From contig NZ_JAXCLW010000012.1 in the NCBI RefSeq assembly GCF_034044715.1, positions 15,643 through 79,642 on the forward strand: a DNA stretch of 64,000 nucleotides, written 5' to 3'. Shown here in pieces: positions 1 to 8,836 of the stretch. This DNA is from Dongia_B soli. GTDB lineage: Bacteria; Pseudomonadota; Alphaproteobacteria; Dongiales; Dongiaceae. Below the pieces are notes generated by a model, which did no database searches, had not been told where the DNA came from, and saw only the letters and a list, made by a program, of their open reading frames with translations. A program made the translations under genes and the position numbers. The stretch's first letter is position 1; each line of letters opens with the position of its first letter.

Positions 1-1
1 G

Positions 2-1081
2 ATCGCCATTCGGCGCTATAACTGGGAAGTCGTGCTGGTATCGCCGCCAGGACCCTTTGCGGAACGCTTCATGGAGCTGGGGGTACGATGGATACCCTTG
101 AAGATGAAGCGGGACAGCACAAATCCCCTGCATGAATTGCGCTCGATCGCCGCTCTATGGTCGATCTACCGGCAGGAACGGCCGGATCTCGTCCATCACT
201 TCACGTTGAAATCGGTCATTCACGGCTCGCTCGCCGCGCGGCTTGCCGGCATTCACTGCCAGGTGAACGCGATTGCCGGTCTCGGCTATATCTTCTCCAG
301 CCAAAGTGCCAAAGCGCGCCTGTTGCGGCCTGTGGTCCGGATGCTGCTCAAGGCAGCGCTGGCCGGGCGCTCGACCATGACGATCTTCCAGAACCCCGAT
401 GATATCGCCGCCTTCACCGCCGCCGGTCTGGTGAAGCAGTCGCAGATCAAACTGATCCGCGGTTCCGGTGTCGACACCCGGCGGTTTAAGCCAGTGCCGC
501 GTGACCGCGATCACCGCTGCCGCATCCTGTTGGCCACACGGCTGCTCTGGAGCAAGGGTGTGGAGGACTATGTCGAGGCGGCCCGGCGCTTGGCGTCATC
601 CGGCCTTGATGCGGAATTTCTCGTCGCCGGCACGCCCGACCTTGGAAGTCCCGATTGCATCCCGCCGGATACCATCGATGCCTGGCGCGCCGAAGGTCAT
701 GTCACCTTCCTCGGCCATGTGGATGATATCGATCATCTTCTCGCCTCGATCGACATCGTCGTGCTGCCGTCGCGCTATGCGGAGGGCATTCCGCGCATCC
801 TATTGGAAGCCGCTGCCTCTTCGGCTGCCCTTATCACCACGGACCGGCCAGGGTGCCGAGAGATTGTGGAGGATGGCTTGACCGGCTTGTTGATTCGGCC
901 GGGCGACACTGAGGCTTTGACAATGGCCCTGCGGTCGCTGATCGCCGATCCGGAACGGCGCCAGCAATTGGGTGGAGCTGCACGTCGCAAGGCGGAAGCC
1001 GAATTCGACGAGCAATTCGTCATTCAATCGACCATGGATGTCTATCGGCAAACGCTCTCGCCAAATGTCGCGCTGCATTGA
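2..1081 (+). CDS. GT4-family glycosyltransferase (5' partial)
   Basis: Retaining glycosyltransferase that would add a sugar to a lipid-linked oligosaccharide or exopolysaccharide precursor at the cytoplasmic face. The frame is open from base 2, with in-frame coding sequence before the first internal GTG at 32, so the true start lies upstream of the window. The C-terminal half is the GT-B donor-binding domain: a LLATRLLWSKGV strand-loop and the EGIPRILLEAA segment with the Glu-x7-Glu signature of GT4. The N-terminal part resembles PglA/WcaJ-neighbour transferases. It ends 20 bases before glmS and is followed by ugd, which fits envelope polysaccharide synthesis. Family is confident; the sugar and acceptor are unknown. 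Confidence 0.85.
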   Translation: MAIRRYNWEVVLVSPPGPFAERFMELGVRWIPLKMKRDSTNPLHELRSIAALWSIYRQERPDLVHHFTLKSVIHGSLAARLAGIHCQVNAIAGLGYIFSSQSAKARLLRPVVRMLLKAALAGRSTMTIFQNPDDIAAFTAAGLVKQSQIKLIRGSGVDTRRFKPVPRDRDHRCRILLATRLLWSKGVEDYVEAARRLASSGLDAEFLVAGTPDLGSPDCIPPDTIDAWRAEGHVTFLGHVDDIDHLLASIDIVVLPSRYAEGIPRILLEAAASSAALITTDRPGCREIVEDGLTGLLIRPGDTEALTMALRSLIADPERRQQLGGAARRKAEAEFDEQFVIQSTMDVYRQTLSPNVALH

Positions 1082-1101
1082 TGGAATGACGGAGGCCGGA
1101 T

Positions 1102-2922
1102 ATGTGCGGCATCATCGGTATCCTGGGACGGCCGGATGTTTCCGGACTACTGTTCGATGGCTTGAAGCGACTGGAATATCGCGGATACGATTCCGCCGGC
1201 ATCGCCACTTTGGTCGATGGCCGGATCGAGCGGCGGCGGGCGAAGGGAAAGCTTGCCAATCTGGAAAAGCTGCTTGCCGCACATCCGCTGACAGGGACGA
1301 CGGGGATCGGTCATACGCGCTGGGCGACCCATGGTCGCCCCAGCGAGGTCAATGCCCATCCCCACGCCACCGGCAAAGTGGCGCTCGTGCATAACGGCAT
1401 CATCGAGAATTTCCAGGAGCTCCGTGAAGAACTGGCTGCCGCCGGCCATAGTTTCGTGACGGAAACCGATACCGAGACGATCGCCCATTTGCTGACGCAA
1501 TATCTCGACGAGGGCAAGACGCCGGAGGAGGCGGTGGCAGCCGGGATGGGCCGGCTGGAAGGCGCCTTTGCTTTGGCCATCCTCTTCGCCGGGTGGCCAG
1601 ATCTGATCATCGGCGCACGGCGCGGTTCGCCCCTGGCAATCGGCTATGGGACGGGGGCTATGTATCTCGGCTCCGATGCGATTGCCTTGGCGCCCCTGTC
1701 CAACCGCATCACCTATCTTCAGGAAGACGATTGGGCGGTGCTGACGCCGGAAGGAGCGCGGTTCTTCAACCACGATCGTCGGGTCAGCCGGAAGGTTCAG
1801 CAGACGGCGCTTTCGGGCGCGGTCATCGGCAAGGGAAATTATCGCCATTTCATGATGAAGGAGATCGCCGAACAGCCGGCGGTCATCGGCAAGACCCTGC
1901 AGGTCTTTCTCGATCCGAATAAGCGCCGCATCAAACTGCCGGCCATGCCGCTCGACTTCGCCAAACTCGACCGCTTGACCATCACCGCCTGCGGCACCGC
2001 CTATCTCGCCGGTTTCGTCGCCAAATACTGGTTCGAGCAGATAGCGCGCCTGCCAGTGGAGATCGACGTCGCCTCGGAATTCCGCTACCGCAACACACCG
2101 CTGCCGGCCAACGGCGCGACGCTGGTCATTTCCCAGTCCGGTGAAACCGCCGATACACTAGCGGCCTTGCGCTATGCCAAGGCGCAAGGAAATGAAATCG
2201 TCGCCATCCTCAATGTCCTGGAAAGTTCGATCGGACGTGAGGCCGATATCGTCTTGCCAATCCTGGCAGGGCCGGAAATCGGTGTCGCCTCAACCAAGGC
2301 TTTCACCGCACAGCTCACCGTCCTGGCGGCGCTTGTACTTGCTGCCGCCAAAGCGCGGCAGGTCATCGATCTGCGGCATGAGGTTGAACTCTACAATGCC
2401 CTGGTCAGCCTGCCGGGGAAAGTTGCCGAGGTCTTGGACAACGACGATCATCTACAGAAAGTCGCCGCGGAGATATCGAAGGCGCGGACCGTGCTGTTCC
2501 TGGGTCGCGGCTCGGCTTATCCGCTTGCCTTGGAAGGGGCGCTGAAGCTCAAGGAAATCACTTACATCCACGCGGAGGGATATGCCGCCGGTGAGATGAA
2601 GCACGGCCCTATCGCCTTGATCGACGGGAATGTACCGGTCGTCATCCTCGCGCCGCATGACAACCTTTTTGAGAAGACCACCTCTAATCTGCAGGAGGTA
2701 CACGCACGGGGCGGCCGCATCATCCTCATTTCCGATGCGGAAGGCATCGCCAGGGCAGGGCATGGTGCGACGCATGCACTGGAATTGCCGCAGGTCGATC
2801 CCTTCGTCGCGCCGATCCTCTATGCCGTGCCCTTGCAGCTCCTGGCCTATTACGCCGCTGTCGCCAAGGGCACCGATATCGATCAACCGCGCAATTTAGC
2901 GAAGAGCGTTACGGTCGAATAA
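1102..2922 (+). CDS. glmS: Glutamine-fructose-6-phosphate aminotransferase (isomerizing)
   Basis: Cytosolic enzyme making glucosamine-6-phosphate from fructose-6-phosphate and glutamine, the first step to UDP-GlcNAc for peptidoglycan and lipopolysaccharide. The 606 residues match the family length. The protein starts MCGIIGILG, so Cys2 becomes the N-terminal nucleophile of the glutaminase domain (about 1-240). Two SIS sugar-isomerase domains follow (about 285-420 and 455-590), with a SQSGETADT phosphate-binding loop and the conserved C-terminal DQPRNLAKSVTVE. A GGAGG ribosome site lies just before the ATG. It probably shares a transcript with the upstream glycosyltransferase. No glmS ribozyme-like leader fits in the 20-base gap. 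Confidence 0.97.
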   Translation: MCGIIGILGRPDVSGLLFDGLKRLEYRGYDSAGIATLVDGRIERRRAKGKLANLEKLLAAHPLTGTTGIGHTRWATHGRPSEVNAHPHATGKVALVHNGIIENFQELREELAAAGHSFVTETDTETIAHLLTQYLDEGKTPEEAVAAGMGRLEGAFALAILFAGWPDLIIGARRGSPLAIGYGTGAMYLGSDAIALAPLSNRITYLQEDDWAVLTPEGARFFNHDRRVSRKVQQTALSGAVIGKGNYRHFMMKEIAEQPAVIGKTLQVFLDPNKRRIKLPAMPLDFAKLDRLTITACGTAYLAGFVAKYWFEQIARLPVEIDVASEFRYRNTPLPANGATLVISQSGETADTLAALRYAKAQGNEIVAILNVLESSIGREADIVLPILAGPEIGVASTKAFTAQLTVLAALVLAAAKARQVIDLRHEVELYNALVSLPGKVAEVLDNDDHLQKVAAEISKARTVLFLGRGSAYPLALEGALKLKEITYIHAEGYAAGEMKHGPIALIDGNVPVVILAPHDNLFEKTTSNLQEVHARGGRIILISDAEGIARAGHGATHALELPQVDPFVAPILYAVPLQLLAYYAAVAKGTDIDQPRNLAKSVTVE

Positions 2923-2968
2923 CGGCCCGGATGCGTGGGAATGGGACGAGTTAGAACGGAGACGAAGG

Positions 2969-4273
2969 ATGAGGGTGGCGATCCTTGGCGCGGGCTATGT
3001 GGGTCTGGTGACCGGTGCCTGCTTTGCGGAATTCGGCTTTCAGATTACCTGCGTTGATACGGATGAGCGGAAGATCGCAGCTCTTGCCAAGGGCGAAGTG
3101 CCGATCTTCGAACCCGGCCTGAAAGCCCTGGTGCAACTGGGCCTGCAGTACGAGCGGCTGCATTTCACCACCGATGCGGGGGAGGCGATCCGGGCAGCGG
3201 ATGTCATTTTCATCGCGGTCGGCACGCCGTCGCGGCGGGGCAATGGGGAGGCTGATGTCAGCTTCGTCATTGCCGCGGCGGAGATGATTGCGGCACATGC
3301 CGTTGGCTATAAAGTGGTGGTGACCAAGTCGACCGTGCCGGTCGGAACCACGCGGCGGGTCGAGCGGGTCCTGCGGCGTCTCCGGCCCGATTGCAAATTC
3401 GACGTCGCGGCAAATCCTGAATTTCTGCGCGAGGGCTCGGCGATCGAGGATTTCATGCGGCCGAACCGCGTCGTCATCGGCGTCGAGGGCGAACGGGCGC
3501 GGCAGATGCTGCAGCAACTCTATCGGCCGCTTCATCTGATCGAGACGCCCATCATTTTCGCCGATCTCGAAACCGCCGAACTGATCAAATACGCGTCCAA
3601 TGCCTTTCTGGCGATGAAGATCACCTTCATCAACCAGATGGCGGATCTGTGCGAGAAAGTCGGCGGCGACGTACATGTCCTTGCCAAGGCAATGGGACTC
3701 GACCATCGTATCGGACCGAAATTCCTGCATCCGGGGCCCGGTTATGGCGGCTCCTGCTTTCCGAAGGATACGATGGCCCTGGCCACTTTCGCGCGTGAGT
3801 GCGGTGCGCCCGTCGACCTTGTGGAGACGGTAATCCGCGTCAATGAGGCGCGCAAGCGCTCCATGGTCGACCGCATCCTGGACGCGCTCGGAACGCCGTC
3901 CTCCGGAAAAAAATTGGCCGTGCTTGGTCTCACCTTTAAACCGAATACCGACGACATGCGTGAAAGCCCGGCCCTCACCATCCTGCCGCGCTTGCTGGAA
4001 CGCGGCATCAAGCTGCAATGCTTTGACCCGGCCGGCATGGCGGAGGCAGCGAAGCTCATTCCTGGCATCGATTGCTGCCGCGATCCCTATGAGGCCGCAG
4101 CCAAGGCCGATGGTCTGGTGCTGCTCACGGAATGGAATTTGTTCCGCGCCCTCGATCTCGACCGTATCAAGGCGACATTGCATGCCCCGCTGATCATCGA
4201 TTTCCGTAATATCTACGATCCGGATAAGATGCGTGGAATGGGCTTTTCCTATCACAGCCTCGGCCGGCCATGA
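2969..4273 (+). CDS. ugd: UDP-glucose 6-dehydrogenase
   Basis: Oxidises UDP-glucose twice with NAD to UDP-glucuronate, a precursor of acidic exopolysaccharides and capsule. The 434-residue protein has an N-terminal Rossmann motif GAGYVGLV (about 7-14), the central lysine segment KYASNAFLAMKITF (Lys207), and the catalytic cysteine in GPGYGGSCFPKD (Cys263). The C-terminal UDP-binding domain carries GLTFKPNTDDMRESP. Together with glmS and the GT4 enzyme it forms a nucleotide-sugar supply group in one orientation. The gene is convergent with the efflux gene that ends 12 bases away. A long open frame on the opposite strand (2951-4255) is a codon-bias shadow. Confidence 0.96.
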   Translation: MRVAILGAGYVGLVTGACFAEFGFQITCVDTDERKIAALAKGEVPIFEPGLKALVQLGLQYERLHFTTDAGEAIRAADVIFIAVGTPSRRGNGEADVSFVIAAAEMIAAHAVGYKVVVTKSTVPVGTTRRVERVLRRLRPDCKFDVAANPEFLREGSAIEDFMRPNRVVIGVEGERARQMLQQLYRPLHLIETPIIFADLETAELIKYASNAFLAMKITFINQMADLCEKVGGDVHVLAKAMGLDHRIGPKFLHPGPGYGGSCFPKDTMALATFARECGAPVDLVETVIRVNEARKRSMVDRILDALGTPSSGKKLAVLGLTFKPNTDDMRESPALTILPRLLERGIKLQCFDPAGMAEAAKLIPGIDCCRDPYEAAAKADGLVLLTEWNLFRALDLDRIKATLHAPLIIDFRNIYDPDKMRGMGFSYHSLGRP

Positions 4274-4285
4274 CGCAATCTGCCA

Positions 4286-5851
4286 TCAATCGATGATCGC
4301 GGCATGCTCCATATCGGGTGCTGATTTGGGCTCGCGCAGGAAGATGACCAGCGGCATGGCGACGAGAGACATGATCATCAGCAGCTTGAAATCGTCGATA
4401 TAGGCGATGATCGTCGCCTGATTGGTGATGACTTCGTTGAGGGAGGCGCGTCCCGCTGCGGTGAGAGGGCTCATGCTCTCGGCCGCCGGGGCGAAGAAAG
4501 AATGGTTGAAATGGGTGACATAGGCGCCGATCGTCTCGTGATTCATCTGCGTATTCTCGGTGATCAGCGAGGTGACGACGGAAATGCCGGCGCTTGAGCC
4601 GATATTGCGTGAAAGATTATAGAGACCGGTTCCCTCGCCGCGCATCTGTGCCGGCAGGGTAGCGAAAGCGATGGTGGTCAGCGGCACGAAAAGGAAGCCG
4701 AGACCGGCGCCCTGAATGAAGCCGACCGAGATGATGGTCCATTGCGACACATCCGGCGTCCAGCCCGTCATGTCATACATCGCCCAGGCGGTGAGGCCGA
4801 GGCCGATGGCAAGCAGGATACGGGTATCGATCTTGCCGATCAGCTTCCCCATGAGGAACATGCAGACCATGGTGCCGAGGCCACGCGGCCCCATGACGAT
4901 GCCCGCCGTGGTCACGGGATAGCCCATCAGCGTCTGCAGATAGGGGGTCATCAAGGCGAGCGACGCCAGATAGGTGACGCCGACGATGAAGATGAAGAAC
5001 ATGCTGACGGCGAAGTTCCGGTCGAGGAACAAGCGTGGATTGACGAAGGATTTCTCCGCCGTCAAGGTGTGGACGAGAAAGATGTAGAACGCCGAGGCGG
5101 AAACCACCGCTTCGATGATGATTTCGCCGGAGGAGAACCAGTCGAGCTGCTCGCCGCGATCCAGGAACAACTGCAAGGCCGCGATGGCAAGGCTGAGCGT
5201 GCCGAAACCCAGCCAGTCCAGTTTGGCGCGGGCATCGAGCTTGGTTTCCTCGACGAAGATCATGATGCCGGCGAAGGCAATGAGACCGATCGGTAGGTTG
5301 ATGTAGAAGACCCAGCGCCAGCTCACATTATCGGTGAGCCAGCCGCCGATCACCGGGCCGAGAACCGGCCCAACCATGACGGAAACGCCGAAGACGGCCA
5401 TCGCCGATCCCCGCTCCTCGGCGGAATAGATGTCGAGCAGGATGCCTTGGGAGAGCGGTACCAAAGCGGCACCGAACAGGCCCTGCATCAGGCGGAACAG
5501 CACGATTTCGAACAGCGATTGCGAGAAGCCGCAAAGCATCGAGGCAACGACGAAGCCGGCGATCGCGACCAGCAGCACGCGCTTGCGGCCGAAGCGGTTC
5601 GACAGGAAGCCCGAAGGCGGCGTCATGATCGCCGCCGCGACGATATAGGAGGTGAGGACCCAGTTGATCTGGTCAGAGCTGGCGGAGACGCTGCCCTGGA
5701 TATAGGGCAGGGCGACATTGGCAATCGTCGTATCGAGCGCCTGCATAATGACGGCAAGAATGACGCAGGCGGTGATCATGCCCCGGTTGGCGATGACCGG
5801 CATGACGCTACCCCCGACCGTGCTACCCCCGGCCGTTGCCGTATTAGCCAT
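4286..5851 (-). CDS. DHA2-family multidrug efflux permease (EmrB type)
   Basis: Inner-membrane proton-driven drug exporter of the 14-helix DHA2 branch of the major facilitator superfamily. About 521 residues from the chosen ATG at 5851 (MANTATAGG). A longer in-frame open stretch upstream is out-of-frame emrA sequence and is rejected. Visible features are the first helix ITACVILAVIMQALDTTIANVALPYI and motif C (GPVLGPVIGGWL) in helix 5, typical of antiporters. The start codon overlaps the end of emrA by 8 bases, so translation is probably coupled. With EmrA and an outer-membrane channel (not in the window) it would form a tripartite pump. Substrate is not predictable. Confidence 0.92.
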   Translation of the reverse strand: MANTATAGGSTVGGSVMPVIANRGMITACVILAVIMQALDTTIANVALPYIQGSVSASSDQINWVLTSYIVAAAIMTPPSGFLSNRFGRKRVLLVAIAGFVVASMLCGFSQSLFEIVLFRLMQGLFGAALVPLSQGILLDIYSAEERGSAMAVFGVSVMVGPVLGPVIGGWLTDNVSWRWVFYINLPIGLIAFAGIMIFVEETKLDARAKLDWLGFGTLSLAIAALQLFLDRGEQLDWFSSGEIIIEAVVSASAFYIFLVHTLTAEKSFVNPRLFLDRNFAVSMFFIFIVGVTYLASLALMTPYLQTLMGYPVTTAGIVMGPRGLGTMVCMFLMGKLIGKIDTRILLAIGLGLTAWAMYDMTGWTPDVSQWTIISVGFIQGAGLGFLFVPLTTIAFATLPAQMRGEGTGLYNLSRNIGSSAGISVVTSLITENTQMNHETIGAYVTHFNHSFFAPAAESMSPLTAAGRASLNEVITNQATIIAYIDDFKLLMIMSLVAMPLVIFLREPKSAPDMEHAAIID

Positions 5852-7187
5852 GGCTGTCGCCCGCCTGCTCCTTAACGCCCGTCTGCCCCTTGCTGATCTG
5901 TTGATTGCCCGGCTCGCTGTCATCGGTGTTCTTATGCGAGCTGCCGAAAAGGTCGGTGATGAAAGTCGGCAGACCCCGGGGATGGCCGGTATCAACCGCA
6001 ACGATGACGCTCATGCCGACGCGCAATTGCGGCTTGTTTGCGAGATCGCCGAGCTTGACGATCATGGGGATCCGTTGAACCACCTTCACCCAGTTGCCGG
6101 TGGTGTTCTGCGCCGGCAGCAAAGAGAAGCTGGAACCGGAAGCAGGGCTGATGCTGCCCACCGTGCCATTCCATTCGATGCCGGGATAGGTATCGACCGT
6201 GATCCTCACCGGCTGGCCGGGCCGGACATAGGTCAGTTCGGTTTCCTTGGGGCTGGCTTCGATCCACATATTCTCGGTGGAGACGAGGCTGAAGGCCTGC
6301 TGTGCCGCTTTCAGATAGGCGCCGACCTGCAGCGCGGGGACATTGGTCACGATGCCGTCGAAGGGCGCACGCACCACCGTATGGTCCAACTGGCGCTGTG
6401 CTTCATCGACACCGGCCTGAGCCTGGATATAGAAGGGGTTCTGCTCGACCGGCTGGTTCGGATCGTTGCTGAGCTGGGCCAGCGCCGCTTCCGCCTCCGC
6501 CTTGGCCACGTTCACCCGTTGCTGTGCGGCGATCAGGTCCTGATGCGCCTTGTCATAGGCCGCGCGCGAATAAGCCGGGCTGCCGGCCAGATCCTGCTGC
6601 CGCTTGAAGTTCGTCTGGTAATAGGGAATGTCGGCTTCGGCCTGGGCAATTTCTGCCAAGGCCTGGGTATAGGTGGCTTTCAGCGTCAGGATCTGGTTGC
6701 GCACCGTGCCGAGCTGTCCCTGCGCGCTTTCCAAAGCGATGCGGAAGGCTCTGTCCCGCAGGCGGAAAAGAACCTGGCCTCTCTTGACGACTTCGTTGTC
6801 ATGTACCTCGATGGAATCGACGGTGCCGGCGACGTCGGTGGAAATGCCGACGGTATCGGCTTGCACATAGGCGTTGTCGGTCGACATGACCTCGCCGCCC
6901 GTTACGTAGATGTAGCCGCCGGCGACCAATGCAACAGGCAGCAGGGCGAAGAGAAGTGGGCGAAGCAGACGGCGTTTGGATTTCGGGGTGATCTTGTTCA
7001 TGTCGGTCGTAAGGGGCGGCAGGGGGCGTTCCGTCATGCGAAGGCGTTCCGCCTCGCCGGATGCAGGTTGTGTTTCGTTGCTGTCGTCCTGCTCAGTCGC
7101 GCGGGGTGGATCCGACTCAACCCAATTTGATGGCTCCATCGGCGCGGAGGACGGGGTGGCGCGTTCGGATGAATTGCCTTCAGGCAT
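5844..7187 (-). CDS. HlyD/EmrA-family membrane-fusion protein
   Basis: Periplasmic adaptor linking the EmrB-type permease to an outer-membrane channel. About 447 residues from ATG 7187 (MPEGNSSERA). The first ~75 residues are polar and cytoplasmic, then one transmembrane anchor (LLRPLLFALLPVALVAGGYIYV). The biotinyl-lipoyl half-motif STDNAYVQADTVGIS...GTVDSIEVHDNEVVKRGQVLF follows, then a long alpha-helical hairpin rich in Ala and Gln, then the second lipoyl/beta-barrel part. The start overlaps marR by 8 bases and the end overlaps emrB by 8, so the three genes form one coupled operon. The start could also be a downstream Met (MTERPLPP or MNKITPKSK), giving a shorter cytoplasmic tail. Confidence 0.9.
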   Translation of the reverse strand: MPEGNSSERATPSSAPMEPSNWVESDPPRATEQDDSNETQPASGEAERLRMTERPLPPLTTDMNKITPKSKRRLLRPLLFALLPVALVAGGYIYVTGGEVMSTDNAYVQADTVGISTDVAGTVDSIEVHDNEVVKRGQVLFRLRDRAFRIALESAQGQLGTVRNQILTLKATYTQALAEIAQAEADIPYYQTNFKRQQDLAGSPAYSRAAYDKAHQDLIAAQQRVNVAKAEAEAALAQLSNDPNQPVEQNPFYIQAQAGVDEAQRQLDHTVVRAPFDGIVTNVPALQVGAYLKAAQQAFSLVSTENMWIEASPKETELTYVRPGQPVRITVDTYPGIEWNGTVGSISPASGSSFSLLPAQNTTGNWVKVVQRIPMIVKLGDLANKPQLRVGMSVIVAVDTGHPRGLPTFITDLFGSSHKNTDDSEPGNQQISKGQTGVKEQAGDSHG

Positions 7188-7668
7188 TTTTGCGGTCCTT
7201 GGCTCCCGCGGCACGATCCACTGGATCGTCGACCGGCCGGGTGCAGGCATCGATCAGATTGGTCTTCATGCGCGTCAGGCTTCCCAACAGGAAGGCGCGG
7301 TCCTCATCGCTGAGGCCTTCCAGGGCTTCGGCCCGCGTCGCATCGCCGATCTTCTGCATCTTCTTGATCAGCGGCCGCGCTTCCTCGCGCAGGAACAGTA
7401 GCCAGATGCGCCGGTCGGTCGGATGCTGGCGCCGCTCGATCAGGCCACGTTCTTCCAGCTTGTCGAGGATGCGCACCAGGGTGATCGCCTCGATTTCCAG
7501 GATTTCCGCCAGCCCGCCCTGGTGGATGCCTTCGTTGACGTTGAGATAGGCGAGCGTCTGCCATTGCGACCGTGTCAGCCCAAGAGAGCGCGCGCGCTGC
7601 TCGAAGCGCTTGCGCAGCAGCCGTGCGACATCGTGCAGAATGAAGCCGAGAGTCGGGGCGTTATTCAT
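7180..7668 (-). CDS. MarR-family transcriptional repressor
   Basis: 162-residue winged-helix regulator that heads the efflux operon. The sequence LGLTRSQWQTLAYLNVNEGIHQGGLAEILEIEAITLVRILDKLEERGLIERRQHPTDRRIWLL shows the MarR DNA-recognition helix and the wing with the D-R-R signature. Family members bind palindromes as dimers and are released by phenolic or other toxic ligands. The palindrome at 7715-7736, about 47 bases upstream of the start, is the likely site of autorepression, so ligand binding would turn on marR-emrA-emrB together. The ligand cannot be inferred from the sequence. Confidence 0.92.
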   Translation of the reverse strand: MNNAPTLGFILHDVARLLRKRFEQRARSLGLTRSQWQTLAYLNVNEGIHQGGLAEILEIEAITLVRILDKLEERGLIERRQHPTDRRIWLLFLREEARPLIKKMQKIGDATRAEALEGLSDEDRAFLLGSLTRMKTNLIDACTRPVDDPVDRAAGAKDRKNA

Positions 7669-7714
7669 CGGACAGCCTCCTGGAGCAGGGCATGTCGAAA
7701 ATGATTGCGAGCCT

Positions 7715-7736
7715 TGTCATAAGCATACTTATGACA
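7715..7736. promoter_or_regulatory. Palindromic operator of the marR-emrAB operon
   Basis: A perfect inverted repeat with 9-base arms (TGTCATAAG and CTTATGACA) around a 4-base spacer. It lies in the AT-richer leader between the marR start (7668) and the divergent small gene at 7800. Size and symmetry fit a MarR dimer site. The call rests on symmetry and position; binding is inferred. Confidence 0.75.
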
Positions 7737-7799
7737 TGGGTTGCTATAGAAAGCATGCTGGATAGTTAAGAAAAGTAATGCTGGTGACGTAAGGCAGCT

Positions 7800-8165
7800 A
7801 TGCCCGGGAATATGGTTAAAAGACTAGCTTTAGGGTTGATTTTGGCGATGTCGGTGGCCGGCTTCCTGTCGTCGCTGCCCGCCTCGCCTGTGTCCGCTGC
7901 GTCCCTGGTGAGCTGCGGCGGCGCCGTCATGATGAATGCGGCGGAGCTGTTATGCAGCCATCTCGACCCCCATGCGCCGCCCCAGCTTTGCAGCTATAGC
8001 TGGGCTTTGCTGAAGACCGACAGCTCGACGAAAGTTGCGCAGGGCTCCTTCCTGTTGCCGCCGGGTGTGGCGAATATGCAGATCTATGCAGCCAACGGTT
8101 TCCTCAACGCCCTCTCGCCGCCCATTATTATGTGCCAACAGAAGCCGGCCGGGGATGGTCCCTGA
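7800..8165 (+). CDS. Small exported protein of unknown function
   Basis: 121 residues with a clear N-terminal signal sequence: two lysines/arginines early, a hydrophobic stretch LALGLILAMSVAGFLSSL, and a likely cleavage after VSAAS near residue 34. The mature part has four cysteines (SCGG, LLCSH, LCSY, IMCQQ) that could form two disulfides in the periplasm. I recognise no family. A second possible start is the Met at 7812 (MVKRLALGL), which begins the signal peptide more typically. The gene diverges from marR across the operator, so it could be co-controlled. It is probably a single-gene unit. Confidence 0.6.
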   Translation: MPGNMVKRLALGLILAMSVAGFLSSLPASPVSAASLVSCGGAVMMNAAELLCSHLDPHAPPQLCSYSWALLKTDSSTKVAQGSFLLPPGVANMQIYAANGFLNALSPPIIMCQQKPAGDGP

Positions 8166-8282
8166 AGCAACATCGTGGGATGAACAAAGCGCGCCTGAAC
8201 CGGCCAGCATGAAGGGCGCATTATCTCTTTCTTAGCGTCCTAGTCGCAGAATGGGGCAATTTGGTGCGACGAAAGCGGCGCG

Positions 8283-8804
8283 ATGTTTACTTGCATATGG
8301 CCCTTGGCCCTCGATGAAGCGCAGTCCTGGCGGCTTCGTTTTCTTGCCGACTATTGGGAAACGAAAAAGGCCGGTCGCGCTCTGCCCGAGCGGAACGACT
8401 TCGACCTCGCCGATCTCAAACATATCCTGCCTTATCTGCTTGTCGCGGAAATCGAACCGGAGCCGTTCCGTGTGTTCTACCGGCTGACCGGAACAAAGGT
8501 GGTCGAGATGTGCGGCGATTTGACCGGTCGTTATCTCGATCAGCTGGGTAATTCGCAATCCCCCTGGATCAAGGAAGGGCGGGACTCCTATCATCAGGCC
8601 TGGTCGTCGCGATCTAGCTTTCTTGGCAAATATATCTGGCCGACCATGCGGGGTGCGGCTTGCACAGTTGAATTCGGCATCTTCCCGCTCAATGTGCCGG
8701 GCCGGCCGATGCAGTGCTTCTCCCTGGAGGATTATCATTTCCGCGCAAGCAGCGTTGCTTCGCGTGACACGCTGGTGCCATTCACTTCGAAGAATAACCA
8801 GTGA
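8283..8804 (+). CDS. PAS domain-containing protein (PAS_5 type)
   Basis: 173-residue cytosolic protein. The pattern AQSWRLRFLADYWETKKAGRALPERNDFDLADLKHILPYLLVAEIEPEPFRVFYRLTGTKV... with a later GRYLDQLG matches the alphaproteobacterial PAS_5 proteins. In these, a short stand-alone PAS fold follows the W-x-x-RxG-x-x-P-x-R-xx-DP-xx-L motif. Function in the family is unknown; a sensory role is assumed. No output domain is fused. The start is the ATG nearest the conserved region; no strong ribosome site is visible, so it may be off by a few codons. Confidence 0.8.
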   Translation: MFTCIWPLALDEAQSWRLRFLADYWETKKAGRALPERNDFDLADLKHILPYLLVAEIEPEPFRVFYRLTGTKVVEMCGDLTGRYLDQLGNSQSPWIKEGRDSYHQAWSSRSSFLGKYIWPTMRGAACTVEFGIFPLNVPGRPMQCFSLEDYHFRASSVASRDTLVPFTSKNNQ

Positions 8805-8836
8805 AACGCGGGCTCATTGTCAGCGAGAGGTATTTT

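Noticed and set aside
2951..4255. 434-codon open frame on the minus strand opposite ugd
   Set aside because: Codon-bias shadow of ugd: starts and ends inside it, unlikely composition, no family pattern.
5718..7130. 470-codon plus-strand frame across emrA/emrB
   Set aside because: Antisense to two clear efflux genes; residue composition is that of a shadow.
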